The notes: a model not told the origin generated them from the sequence alone. DNA of 64,000 bases from a bacterium (Candidatus Blackallbacteria) CG13_big_fil_rev_8_21_14_2_50_49_14 (GCA_002783405.1 PFGG01000045.1:51422-115421), one strand, 5' to 3'; counted from the stretch's first letter, positions 55,562-64,000 are shown. Program-made: numbers and translations.

Positions 55562-58167
55562 TTACAATTCAAGAACTCAAAGCCCTGCGCGGCCCCAATC
55601 GCCACAGCCGCCACCCCGCTATTTTTATGGTTGTGGATATCGCAGGCTACGAATTAACCCCCTCAGACAAATTGCCAGGCTTTAACGCGCGCCTTTTGGC
55701 TTTGATACCCAGCTTGCAAATGCATGGCTGCTCCATTGGTGGGCCCGGTGGCTTTGTTCAGCGCCTTAGCCAGGGCACCTGGGCCGGACACATTATTGAG
55801 CATATCGCGATCGAATTGCAGTGTTTGGCGGGCATGGAAGTGGCCTATGGCAAAACCCTCGACACAGAACAAACGGGTATCTATCTGGTGGTGTTTAAAT
55901 ACCTGGTCGAATCAGTGGGCTTAAAAGCCGCTCAATCAGCGGTAGCCCTCTTTGAGGCCCTGGCAGAAGACCGGCCCTTTGATTTGGATCAGGCCGTGGC
56001 CGAACTCAAGATTTTGCGCGAAGACAATATGCTTGGCCCCACCACCTGGAGCATTGTCGAAGAAGCGCAATCACGCGGTATACCCTGCATTCGCCTCAAT
56101 CAAGACAGCCATATTCAATTGGGCTATGGCGCTTACCAAAAGCGGATTCAGGCTTCTATTACCAGTCAGACCTCAGCCATTGCCGTCGAAACTGCCGATG
56201 GCAAAAGCGATGTCAAAGCCTATTTGAAAAATGCGGGTATCCCCGTACCCAAGGGCCAGATAGTCACCAGCGAAGCCGAGGCCCTGGCTGTTTTTGAAGA
56301 GATCTCTGCGGCGGTGGTGGTCAAGCCCGATGTGGGCAATCACGGCAATGGCTCCACCATCAATATTAGCGATCGCGAACAATTGATCAAAGCCTTTCAC
56401 GAAGCCCAGGCTTATCACCATGAGGTAATTGTCGAAGAATATGTGAACGGTGGAGATTATCGCTTTTTGGTGATCGCTGGCAAGTTTGTGGCTTCTGCCA
56501 CGCGCGAACCGGCCCATGTGGTCGGCGATGGCCAGTCCACGATTGCCGCGCTGATTCAAGGCGTCAATGCCGATCCCCGGCGCGGCTTTGGCCATGAAAA
56601 GGTCCTGACCCAAATTGAAGTCAATTCCATGACCGCAAGACTCTTGGCCCTCAGAGGCTTGTCTTTGGCTGATTGTCCTGCCCCTGGCGAAAAGATCTAC
56701 CTCAAAGCCACTGCCAATCTCAGCCAAGGCGGCACAGCTACAGATGTCACCGATGAAGTGCATCCTGAGATTCGCCTGATGGCCGAACGCACGGCTCAGA
56801 TTATTGGATTGGACTGTGTCGGTATCGATGCTTTGGCCCGCGATATCTCCCTGCCTTTGCATCAATCTGGTCTCAAAGTGGTCGAGGTCAATGCTGCACC
56901 TGGCTTTCGCATGCATTTAGAACCCACCCACGGCACTTCGCGCAATGTGGCCAAACCGCTGGTGGATATGCTTTTTCCCCAGGGTTATACCCAGGTGCCG
57001 GTTGTGGCTATCACGGGTACCAATGGCAAAACCACCACCGCAAAACTGATCACCCACGCCTTGAAATACGCAGGCAAAAAAGTCGGGCTGGCCTGCACCA
57101 CAGGCATTGCCATTGATGGCAACTTTGTCTTGAGTGGCGATTACAGTGGCCCCGAAGGAGCGGGTATTGTTGTTAGAGAGCCCAGTGTTGACCATATTGT
57201 CTTAGAGGTGGCCCGTGGCGGCATCATCCGGCGCGGGCTGGGGGTCGATGAAGTGGATGTGGGCGTGCTCTTAAATATTGGCAGCGATCATATGGGCACA
57301 GATTGGATAGAAACGCAAACAGATCTCGCTTTGGTCAAATCCACGGTGATTGAAGTGGTCAAAAAAGAGGGCACAGCGGTTTTAAACGCAGACGACCCCA
57401 TCACCATGAGCGTTGCCGAGCGCGCACGGGGCAAGATTATTTTGTTTTCGCTCAATGTCCATAATCCGCTGCTGGCTGAGCATATCTCCAAGGGGGGCAC
57501 GGTGGTTACCGTTGAGCAGCGCAATGTCTTGATCCGCAAACAGGGTTTGGATATTCCTGTTTGCAGTCTCGAAGAAATCCCGATTAGCTTTGGCGGCATT
57601 GTTGATTTTAATATTTCAAATGCCCTGGCGGCGATTGCCGCGCTACAGGGCTTAAACCTGCCATTGGAGCAGATTCGCAACGGCATCATGACCTTTTATC
57701 CTTCTGCCAATCAGAATCCAGGCCGCATGAACCTCTTTGATTTTCAGACCTACAAAGTGCTAGTAGATTACTGCCACAATGCCGACTCGGCAACGGCTTT
57801 GCAGGGCTTATTACCCAGGCTGGCCCAGGGCCAAAAGATAGGGCTTTGCCATGGCACTGGCAGCCGCACAGATCAGCAAATTATTGCCTATGGCAAGGCC
57901 CTGGCACCGCTCTATGACCGCGTCATTTTGACTGACTTTGATCCGCGCCAAAGGCCTGAAGGTCAGACACCTGAGTTGGTGCGTGAGGGCCTGCTCTTGG
58001 GCGGGCTTGCCGAGACGCAAATTGAGATCGTGCCTGTGGCAGAGGCTTTAAATCAGCTCTTTGCCCAGGCCCAAAAGGGCGATCTTTTGGTGATCAACCC
58101 CAACAAACTGGAGCCAATCATGAGCCAAATTATGGAGCGCTACCGCCAAGTGATTGCAGGAATTTAA
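55558..58167 (+). CDS. cphA: Cyanophycin synthetase
   Basis: This 869-residue ATP-dependent ligase builds multi-L-arginyl-poly-L-aspartate, a nitrogen store. The N-terminal domain (1-160) is followed by an ATP-grasp domain (about 200-480, with VVVKPDVGNHG and a VNAAPGFRMH metal end) and a Mur ligase-like domain with the P-loop AITGTNGKTTT (about 484-494), which adds the arginine. The C-terminal Mur domain reaches the end. Synthesis and breakdown genes share one operon with overlapping ends. The length matches the type I enzymes of cyanobacteria. Confidence 0.97.
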   Translation: MITIQELKALRGPNRHSRHPAIFMVVDIAGYELTPSDKLPGFNARLLALIPSLQMHGCSIGGPGGFVQRLSQGTWAGHIIEHIAIELQCLAGMEVAYGKTLDTEQTGIYLVVFKYLVESVGLKAAQSAVALFEALAEDRPFDLDQAVAELKILREDNMLGPTTWSIVEEAQSRGIPCIRLNQDSHIQLGYGAYQKRIQASITSQTSAIAVETADGKSDVKAYLKNAGIPVPKGQIVTSEAEALAVFEEISAAVVVKPDVGNHGNGSTINISDREQLIKAFHEAQAYHHEVIVEEYVNGGDYRFLVIAGKFVASATREPAHVVGDGQSTIAALIQGVNADPRRGFGHEKVLTQIEVNSMTARLLALRGLSLADCPAPGEKIYLKATANLSQGGTATDVTDEVHPEIRLMAERTAQIIGLDCVGIDALARDISLPLHQSGLKVVEVNAAPGFRMHLEPTHGTSRNVAKPLVDMLFPQGYTQVPVVAITGTNGKTTTAKLITHALKYAGKKVGLACTTGIAIDGNFVLSGDYSGPEGAGIVVREPSVDHIVLEVARGGIIRRGLGVDEVDVGVLLNIGSDHMGTDWIETQTDLALVKSTVIEVVKKEGTAVLNADDPITMSVAERARGKIILFSLNVHNPLLAEHISKGGTVVTVEQRNVLIRKQGLDIPVCSLEEIPISFGGIVDFNISNALAAIAALQGLNLPLEQIRNGIMTFYPSANQNPGRMNLFDFQTYKVLVDYCHNADSATALQGLLPRLAQGQKIGLCHGTGSRTDQQIIAYGKALAPLYDRVILTDFDPRQRPEGQTPELVREGLLLGGLAETQIEIVPVAEALNQLFAQAQKGDLLVINPNKLEPIMSQIMERYRQVIAGI

Positions 58168-58411
58168 ACAGACAGCCAGGGACGCCCTGTGTCAGGATAA
58201 ATTTGCTGTCCTGATGGAAACCGCCAGTCTCACCGCTCAGGAATTAAGCGAATATTGCCGCAACAAAGGCCTTTATCCAGAAGAACGTTGGAAACAGACT
58301 TTTATTCAGGGTTTCAGCCCCTCCACGTCTGAACCCAGGCCGTTGGTCAGGAAAGACCCGCAATTGGACACCTATTGGAGCCCTTGCTTTAAATCCGGTA
58401 AATCTGCCTGA
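58168..58411 (+). pseudogene. IS3-type transposase orfA remnant
   Basis: Directly after the cphA stop the reading frame contains DKFAVLMETASLTAQELSEY and CRNKGLYPEERWKQTFIQG, which match the orfA helix-turn-helix protein of IS3-family elements. There is no start codon of its own, the usual start of the protein is missing and the end is changed. No orfB or inverted repeats follow. It marks an old insertion at the end of the cyanophycin operon. Confidence 0.65.
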
Positions 58412-58477
58412 TTCTGAACGGTCGGCTGCATGACTCACCTGACAACGACCTTGACAAATACCGGCAGTATTCAAGCT

Positions 58478-59062
58478 CTATTTTTGATTTAAAAGACTAT
58501 AATTTTGTTTTCTGGCAGATAGTTTTTTTAAAAGTAAAGTGACCAGTAAAATACTTATAATCGGAAGACATATCATTCCAAAAAAAAGTTTTAAAATTGA
58601 TATTTTAGAAACCAACAGCAACAGAACATTCGATATTTTTGGCAAATAGAATATTGAAGCCACAATACATATATTTTCAAGATAATCAAAGCCCATACCA
58701 ACGAAGGGTAAAAGACTCAAATAGTACATTTTGCTATCTTCAGAGACGATTCTTTTGAGGAGCGCCAATAAGGCCAAACTCAAAAACAGTGCACCTATTA
58801 AGGGAAAGAGCAGATCTACAGAAGTAAAATGTGTGATGTAATATTGTAGTCCCTCCTTTTTAGACAATAACAAAAAATTCTTCAAATATTCATAATTGTA
58901 TCCAAAAACAACGTCTGGAGCATCATATCCACCCGTCAGAGCTTTAAGCTGTGGCGATACAATCTTATCAAATACTGTTTTGAGAGCGGCAAATAAAACA
59001 AAAGATATTGAAATAAACTTCCATGTAGAAAATTTATTTAATTTATCAATAATTTTTCTCAT
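58478..59062 (-). CDS. Membrane protein of unknown function
   Basis: This 194-residue protein has about four predicted membrane helices (about 16-32, 84-103, 114-136 and 150-182). It is AT-rich like the two genes upstream of it and starts one base past the stop of the metallo-beta-lactamase fold gene, so the three form a PadR-MBL-membrane operon. No family was recognised; a link to resistance or export is possible only by analogy with PadR-regulated operons. Confidence 0.75.
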   Translation of the reverse strand: MRKIIDKLNKFSTWKFISISFVLFAALKTVFDKIVSPQLKALTGGYDAPDVVFGYNYEYLKNFLLLSKKEGLQYYITHFTSVDLLFPLIGALFLSLALLALLKRIVSEDSKMYYLSLLPFVGMGFDYLENICIVASIFYLPKISNVLLLLVSKISILKLFFGMICLPIISILLVTLLLKKLSARKQNYSLLNQK

Positions 59063-59830
59063 TTATAATCTCTTTATAGATTCAATATTACATAATAGTT
59101 CAAGTTTGGCTTTTGCATCATCTTTTAACAAACCACCGTGATAACAGATGATATTTTCGAAATCAAGTTCTAGCAGTTTTTCAAGTGATTGAGTTGCCAG
59201 ATCCATATCATTTGTGAAATTGGGATCTGGACCTTCCAAGACTCCATTCACAAGATTAAGAGCATCTCCAACAACAACTGTCTTATATTTTTTTAAGTAA
59301 TAACAAAGATGTCCCGGTGTATGTCCTGGCGTGTGAATGACATCAATTCCACCGCATATATCCAAATAATCTCCATCTTTTACGGAATTATTTACTTTAG
59401 ACTTCAGTTCTTCAAGCATGTCCACAATCGTACCGTTTATTTTGCCTTGAAGTTTCTTTTCTATCTGAGTTATTCTTTCTGGCGTCATTTTGATTGGCAT
59501 TTTTGTAAATTCAATATATGGCTTTTCATCACAATGAGATACGGTCATTAAATGTTCCGATGCCATTTTTTGTAATGAACTTAAGCTGCCAATATGATCT
59601 AAATCTTGATGTGTAATTAAAATATGAGATAATTCATTCAATGAGCTGCCGGTCTCCTCAATAGCATCTATAAACAAGTCAGCTTGCCCAGGAAAACCAG
59701 TATCAATCAAAACAACGGATTCGCTATCCCATAGCAACACTGGATTGATTACACCATCGCCGCCTATAAAGCTCTTTGGAATATCCAGTATTTTTAATCC
59801 TTCAGACATATTCATCATGTATGCAGCCAA
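59063..59830 (-). CDS. MBL-fold metallohydrolase
   Basis: This 255-residue protein has a metallo-beta-lactamase fold: HQDLDH (74-79, where the second His of HxHxDH is Asp), a later His in HTPGHTPGHLCYY (about 171-183), Asp in VVGDALNL and a final His in CYHGG. Its substrate is unknown; glyoxalase II, lactonase and thioesterase activities occur in the family. The frame starts at a TTG spaced after AAAGGAG; the ATG at 59818 is an alternative. It lies between the PadR regulator and the membrane protein. Confidence 0.88.
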   Translation of the reverse strand: MAAYMMNMSEGLKILDIPKSFIGGDGVINPVLLWDSESVVLIDTGFPGQADLFIDAIEETGSSLNELSHILITHQDLDHIGSLSSLQKMASEHLMTVSHCDEKPYIEFTKMPIKMTPERITQIEKKLQGKINGTIVDMLEELKSKVNNSVKDGDYLDICGGIDVIHTPGHTPGHLCYYLKKYKTVVVGDALNLVNGVLEGPDPNFTNDMDLATQSLEKLLELDFENIICYHGGLLKDDAKAKLELLCNIESIKRL

Positions 59831-59846
59831 TAATTGGCATTCTCCT

Positions 59847-60401
59847 TTATTTATTCAGAGTAAAACTAAACTTTTCAATTGTTTCATCTATCCATTTCAG
59901 AATTCCTTCTATTTCAATAAGCACATATCTGAAGGATGACGAAAGATAAATGAAATTTACATTTTTGTTGATGCAGGAATTGGCATGATATTCTTCTTCA
60001 AGCGTTTTTAATAAGTGCAGTTTCTGTTGATACTGCACTTTTGAAGTCTCAAGCATGTCGATCATCAGTTCAGGTGTCAAATTGCTGCCAAACGAGAATT
60101 TAAGTAAAAGCTCATGACGTGACGGTTGAATCTCGGTTGCTTCAAGCATCCAGTCTTTAAGAACTTCTTTTCCTTGTTCAGTAATTTGATAAATTTTCTT
60201 TCTTGAACTATCACCGGTATCCAGTATCCTGATCAGCTCTTCTTTCTCTAATTGAGAAAGGACAGGATAGATATGTCCAAAATTTTCATTCCAAAAATGT
60301 GAAATCGTTCTGTCACAGAATTTTTTGATATCGTATCCTGAGCTTGGCTTTATCGCCAAAACGCCTAATAACGCATATCTGGTTTTATTTTTTATAGCCA
60401 C
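59847..60401 (-). CDS. PadR-family transcriptional repressor
   Basis: This 184-residue regulator has the PadR winged helix at its N-terminus (RYALLGVLAIKPSSGYDIKKF, then GHIYPVLSQLEKEELI) and a C-terminal helical domain of the Vir_act_alpha type (about 95-175). The start is GTG (60399-60401), preceded by AAGGAAAG. Two copies of a 17-base palindrome overlap its promoter, so it probably represses its own operon, which includes an MBL hydrolase and a membrane protein. The inducer is unknown. Confidence 0.92.
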   Translation of the reverse strand: MAIKNKTRYALLGVLAIKPSSGYDIKKFCDRTISHFWNENFGHIYPVLSQLEKEELIRILDTGDSSRKKIYQITEQGKEVLKDWMLEATEIQPSRHELLLKFSFGSNLTPELMIDMLETSKVQYQQKLHLLKTLEEEYHANSCINKNVNFIYLSSSFRYVLIEIEGILKWIDETIEKFSFTLNK

Positions 60402-60414
60402 ATTTTTCTTTCCT

Positions 60415-60463
60415 TATATCAGACTGATATAGTTATCGTATATCAGTCTGATATAGCTGTCAA
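60415..60463 (-). promoter_or_regulatory. Promoter and double PadR operator
   Basis: Read on the minus strand, TTGACA (60458-60463) and TACGAT (60435-60440) are 17 bases apart. Two near-perfect palindromes, TATATCAGACTGATATA at 60415-60431 and TATATCAGTCTGATATA at 60439-60455, lie over the start region and the spacer, 24 bases from centre to centre. This is the arrangement expected for autorepression by the PadR protein encoded directly downstream. Confidence 0.85.
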
Positions 60464-60632
60464 CGTACTGGTTTGTTTTTGTAGGAATGAAAGTAGCAAT
60501 TCGCTGTGCCTATGGAAGTCACGGTCTGGAACCTTCGGAACAGAGACACCGAACATGAGCATCAGGGTCAGATATCCCTGATGCAAGCGGATTCTATGGG
60601 ATTGCATGAGGAGTCCCAGAAACTAAAATACT
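60464..60632. other. Intergenic stretch without a gene
   Basis: About 170 bases between the PadR promoter and the end of the beta-helix lipoprotein gene. It shows no supported reading frame; a partial palindrome (CAGGGTCAGATATCCCTGA at about 60562-60580) could be part of a terminator of the lipoprotein gene, but it has no U tract. Confidence 0.3.
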
Positions 60633-63455
60633 CTAGGGAATAAGCTCATAGGCACCAGCGTCAGGATTGCCGCTATAAGCCCGACCCGTAATGTCCTGCG
60701 TGAGTGGGTTTGTTCCTGAGCTATCCAGGTTTAGAGCGGCTGACCCCACTGTCAGGGACAGGCCATCGTCAGCGCTGAAATAGAGATTATCTGCCCCATC
60801 GGGATCTGCTATGGCAAGAAAAGCGGGATCCGTTGCCACATTGCCCGTAGAACCCGCTTGCAGAGTATAGCTGCCCAAATCGCGCAAGACGGAATACAGA
60901 GAGGTCAATAGATTGGTCTGGAGATTAATGGGGTTGGCTTCATTGTCCCAAACGATGCTATTGCGCAGGTTCAGGTTGCCACTGCCCATATGAATGGCAT
61001 GGCCAGCGGTGCCTGTGTTTTCAGAGAAACTCACCTGTTGCAGCTGTAGATTTCCAGCATTATTGGCAAGCCCGCCGCCTTCAGCGGCTGAGCTATTATT
61101 GGCAAATGCCGAACGGCTGATTACGGGGCTTCCAGAACCCGCCAAATACAACCCACCCCCTGATAGGGTCGCTTGATTTCCCACCACCATCAACTTGTCC
61201 AGGGCCATGAACGTTCCTGCTGAAAGGTACATCCCTCCACCGATGTTCTGGCTGATATTATTCAAGATGCGGCTGTCACTCAGGTTCAGTTTTGTTGCGT
61301 TGATATATGCGCCCCCTCCAGGAAAGGTCGCCTGATTTTGCTGGTAGAGTGTCCGCAATAGATTGAGTTGGGTACCAGTGAAATACATTCCTCCGCCGTT
61401 GCTTTGGGATTTGTTCAGTTCAAAAGTACAATCTGTAATATCTGCTTGCGTGCTTCCTGAGAGATAAAGGCCACCGCCAGGAGAGGTAGCTGTATTGTTC
61501 TTTAAGATCGTATTTGCCAGGGTGAATGTATTGACACCCGTGACATAGATCCCACCGCCCACAGAAGTTGATTTGTTATTGTCAAAGCTGGATTGAGAAA
61601 TATTCAGATTGGAAGAGGAGGCATAAATTCCCCCCCCTGGGGAGGTGGCGGTATTGTCTTTTAAATTCAATTTAACTGCTGTGAGAGTGCCGGATGAGAT
61701 ATTGAACGTACCCAGACTGTGGCTATTATTGCTGGCACTTACATCTGTCAATTGCAAACTGGAATTGTTCGGAGCGTAAATAGCAGACCCCCCAGCCCCG
61801 GTTGCTTTGTTATTTGTAAAATTTACACGTGTTAAAGTCAAAGTTCCACCTGTGCTGCGAATGCCAGCCCCCCCGCCGCCATTGGCCTGACAGGCGTTAA
61901 AGCTGGAGTCGCTGATGCTCAGGCTGGCCGCAGTGCTGTTGTTATAAATGCCGCCCCCGCCAGCGCCATTGGCTTGGCAGGTATCGAAACTGACGTGTAG
62001 CAAATTGAGATTGCCCGCATTATTGTAAATGCCCCCGCCCCCACCGCCTGTTCCTGCGACACGCAAAAAACTGACCAGGCTAAGTTCTTGATTCCCACCT
62101 TCTTTGTACCAGGCTCCTCCCCGATCCACTGAGTAATTATTGCGAAAAATCGTATTGCGCAAAGTCAGCGATTGGTTGCCGGTATACAAGCCGGCACCAC
62201 GTGGAGAAGGCAGATCAGAGGTTGTATTGGCATAGCCGCCTTCGATCACCACACCATCGATTAGGGCTGCATCGCCATGGCGCAGGATATTGATGGAGTT
62301 GTCACTGGGATTGCCAAAGGGCAGGGCACCATAAACATCGTCTTTATTGAGATCTCCGCTTAAAATGGATTCGTTGGCGGCGATGTTGCGGCTTGCCAAA
62401 ACGGTCTCGCTACCAGCAAAACCACCATACAGGCGCACCTGGGCAGGCACCATAAAGTGGGCTGTGCGATCACCTGTATTGGAGGGCCGATAACTGCCTT
62501 TGGCCAACCAAACTTCGTCTGTGGGTTTTGCCAGGGCAAGTGCAGACTGCAATTGCGTAAAAGCGTCAGCCCAAGAGGCCCCCGTATTATTGCCGCTGGC
62601 CGTATCATGAACAAACCAAACCCGGTTGCTCAGATTGAGTTGGGCTTGCAGGTTGTTTTCTGAACCTTGCAAAACCAATGCTCCAGCCACAGCACCTGCG
62701 GGTATTTGGAATTGTATGGATGTCGGGCTTTGCGCCAGTAGCGGTGCGACTACACCATCGACTGTGATTTTTTTAATTGTATCCAAACGCGTACCTGAGA
62801 CACTTACATTCATGCCAATCTGGTAAGCTGTGCCCGCGACAGCATCCAGACTGGGTGGGGGCAGGGGGGTGGCAGTCGGGGTGGGTGTTGGAAGAGGGGG
62901 GCTAAAGGTACTGCCGCCAAGATTTGAAGCTGTTACGGAAAACAAAAGTGATGCACTGGCAGATGTACCCGGAAGGGTCACCTGAATTTCCGAATAGCCA
63001 AAATCTACCAGAGCAGTCAATTGCCCCTGAGGGGTTATTTGAAAATCTTGGGGCCGAGAAGAATGGTACTCCAAAGGCAAGTTTGAGATATCGAGTGGCT
63101 GTCCGTTGGCATCCAAGGCTGTGATTGTAATTTGTCTGCTATCACCTATTCCGCTTAAAAAACGAGAGGAGACAGAGATTTTTAATGCATTTACAGAGGC
63201 AATGAGCTCTGGTGAGGCATGGAATACCTTTGTTTTTGGTTCTGTAGAAGCTGTGCTCTGAGGTGTCTCTGGCTCTTGCGGTGGCTTGGGACTCACAATG
63301 GGGATGGAAGCGGGTGATGGCTTCACAAGCGTTGAGGGAGGCAGGGAGGCCTTGATCGTAACCGATGCAATGGGGCCCGGCAGGGGATTTGCCTGGCAAG
63401 CAAGCAATAAACTGGCAGCGCAACCGAAAGTGAACCATTTCTTTGACTCAAGCAT
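60633..63455 (-). CDS. Large beta-helix lipoprotein with IPT domain
   Basis: This 940-residue surface protein has a lipoprotein signal peptide (SLLLAC, Cys20), a Pro/Ser/Thr linker (about 21-70), an Ig-like domain (about 80-180), a second Pro/Thr linker, an IPT/TIG domain (about 205-280) and a right-handed parallel beta-helix with Asn-, Gly- and Ser-rich repeats (about 290-900). Repeated motifs are of the form NNTATSPGGGIY. This resembles predicted adhesins or polysaccharide-binding proteins. The ATG at 63455 follows AAGGATG; the frame extends to 63530. Confidence 0.85.
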   Translation of the reverse strand: MLESKKWFTFGCAASLLLACQANPLPGPIASVTIKASLPPSTLVKPSPASIPIVSPKPPQEPETPQSTASTEPKTKVFHASPELIASVNALKISVSSRFLSGIGDSRQITITALDANGQPLDISNLPLEYHSSRPQDFQITPQGQLTALVDFGYSEIQVTLPGTSASASLLFSVTASNLGGSTFSPPLPTPTPTATPLPPPSLDAVAGTAYQIGMNVSVSGTRLDTIKKITVDGVVAPLLAQSPTSIQFQIPAGAVAGALVLQGSENNLQAQLNLSNRVWFVHDTASGNNTGASWADAFTQLQSALALAKPTDEVWLAKGSYRPSNTGDRTAHFMVPAQVRLYGGFAGSETVLASRNIAANESILSGDLNKDDVYGALPFGNPSDNSINILRHGDAALIDGVVIEGGYANTTSDLPSPRGAGLYTGNQSLTLRNTIFRNNYSVDRGGAWYKEGGNQELSLVSFLRVAGTGGGGGGIYNNAGNLNLLHVSFDTCQANGAGGGGIYNNSTAASLSISDSSFNACQANGGGGAGIRSTGGTLTLTRVNFTNNKATGAGGSAIYAPNNSSLQLTDVSASNNSHSLGTFNISSGTLTAVKLNLKDNTATSPGGGIYASSSNLNISQSSFDNNKSTSVGGGIYVTGVNTFTLANTILKNNTATSPGGGLYLSGSTQADITDCTFELNKSQSNGGGMYFTGTQLNLLRTLYQQNQATFPGGGAYINATKLNLSDSRILNNISQNIGGGMYLSAGTFMALDKLMVVGNQATLSGGGLYLAGSGSPVISRSAFANNSSAAEGGGLANNAGNLQLQQVSFSENTGTAGHAIHMGSGNLNLRNSIVWDNEANPINLQTNLLTSLYSVLRDLGSYTLQAGSTGNVATDPAFLAIADPDGADNLYFSADDGLSLTVGSAALNLDSSGTNPLTQDITGRAYSGNPDAGAYELIP

Positions 63456-63711
63456 AAATGTGCATCCTTCATTTATTTGATGTCGACTTGAAACCGAACA
63501 GCAAACGATAATCTGCACACAGGCATTCAATCACTTATTTTTCTCAATATTGCCAGATGCTTAATTGTCGGTTGCCCAATTGCCAAATGTTCAATAGATG
63601 AATCCAACAGATAAACTCAACGGATAAAAATCCTCATCATCCCAAAACGAGTGAATAAGCCAAAAACGAGTGAATAAGATGCTAATAGGCCAGCTAATGA
63701 ATCTTATTATA
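63456..63711. other. Gap between lipoprotein gene and transposase
   Basis: This 256-base AT-rich gap contains the upstream region of the lipoprotein gene and a 19-base tandem repeat. No intact gene was found; it may include an end of the insertion element whose transposase follows. Confidence 0.4.
63641..63678. repeat. 19-base direct tandem repeat
   Basis: AAAACGAGTGAATAAG occurs at 63644-63659 and again at 63663-63678, giving a 19-base period. It lies 34 bases beyond the stop of the transposase fragment and may be part of the insertion-sequence end. Confidence 0.55.
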
Positions 63712-64000
63712 TCACCTATTTGGCGTTGTTTCATGAATGTTGAATTCAAAAAAATCACCAAGGTCAGTGAATTTGTTTGGTTCTGAGGCCTGCTCAGATT
63801 TCTCTTTCTTGGGATATCTATCATGGCATTTGTAATCCTTAAAGCGGGGCGGCAGTTTGCAGCCATCAATGGCAAACATTTCACGCCCAATCAGCTTCTG
63901 TTCATCACAAATCATCAGTACCTGTAAAAAGAGTTGGGAGATTTTTTCACTGGAACGGGAAATAAAATCTGCAATCGTGGTGAAATGGGGTTGTGAATTG
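63712..64000 (-). pseudogene. IS1182-type transposase fragment, open at window end
   Basis: Read on the minus strand from the window edge, the frame contains HFTTIADFISRSSEKISQLF and MICDEQKLIGREMFAIDGCK, which match transposases of the IS1182 group. After this point the expected continuation (a Ser/Asn-rich catalytic region) is missing; instead an unrelated 45-residue tail runs to a stop at 63712. The fragment is therefore truncated or frameshifted, and its 5' part lies outside the window. Confidence 0.75.

Noticed and set aside
56173..56916. Minus-strand frame of 247 codons inside cphA
   Set aside because: Long antisense frame caused by the codon bias of cphA; no start signal and no recognisable domain.
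1..64000. CRISPR arrays, tRNA and rRNA genes
   Set aside because: No regularly spaced repeats, no tRNA cloverleaf signature and no rRNA-like stretch were noticed in a reading by eye; a covariance-model search would be decisive.

Overview
The window looks like a chromosomal segment of a Gram-negative (diderm) bacterium with roughly balanced base composition. The signs are many lipoproteins with clear lipoboxes, an MltA-type lytic transglycosylase, a predicted outer-membrane barrel protein and type IV pilin-like genes. No rRNA, tRNA or CRISPR array was seen. The lineage cannot be fixed from sequence alone. A complete cyanophycin operon, FHA-GAF-Nudix and dynamin-like proteins, and many proline-rich lipoproteins would fit a non-photosynthetic relative of Cyanobacteria (Sericytochromatia or Blackallbacteria-like), but this is a low-confidence inference.

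Layout. 0.1-4.5 kb (minus): an overlapping pair of LysR regulators, then a type I asparaginase coupled to an FHA-GAF-Nudix protein. 4.6-7.4 kb (minus): two lipoprotein subtilases. 7.6-11.7 kb (plus): a minor-pilin operon (a pilin-like protein fused to four PKD domains, a PilW-like and a PilX-like protein) ended by a large hairpin. 11.9-16.3 kb (plus): dynamin-like GTPase, SbcD/Mre11-like nuclease and EamA transporter with overlapping ends. 16.4-18.7 kb: a lipoprotein and a VanZ-like protein. 18.7-24.5 kb: a sugar-phosphate neighbourhood holding a glucose-6-phosphate dehydrogenase homologue and a phosphohexomutase homologue that both lack their catalytic residues, beside an apparently intact phosphoglucose/phosphomannose isomerase. 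24.6-32.8 kb: acyl-CoA dehydrogenase, serine hydrolase, MoxR/VWA pair, alpha/beta hydrolase, methyltransferase, an exported protein and a DUF2797 protein. 33-35.3 kb (minus): a compact acyl carrier protein, AMP ligase and NeuD-like acyltransferase operon. 35.6-46.2 kb: MltA, lipoproteins, a large protein with an internal duplication, a TPR lipoprotein, a barrel protein with an HEFGH motif, and a TPP enzyme/epimerase pair. 46.2-50.8 kb: divergent aldo-keto reductase and AraC regulator, an AT-rich acetyltransferase patch, and an inositol-phosphatase family protein. 50.9-53.3 kb: a TPR protein and a protein with a region resembling a eukaryotic RGS domain. 53.9-58.2 kb (plus): the cyanophycin operon iaaA-cphB-cphA, followed by an IS3-type remnant. 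58.5-60.5 kb (minus): a PadR-MBL-membrane operon with a well-defined double operator. 60.6-64 kb: a beta-helix lipoprotein and a truncated IS1182-type transposase.

The most unusual content is the pair of apparent pseudoenzymes of hexose-phosphate metabolism (19.6-23.4 kb), the RGS-like protein (52.0-53.2 kb), the PadR operator pair, and the free-standing acyl carrier protein cassette. All functional statements are read from motifs by eye; no search was run.
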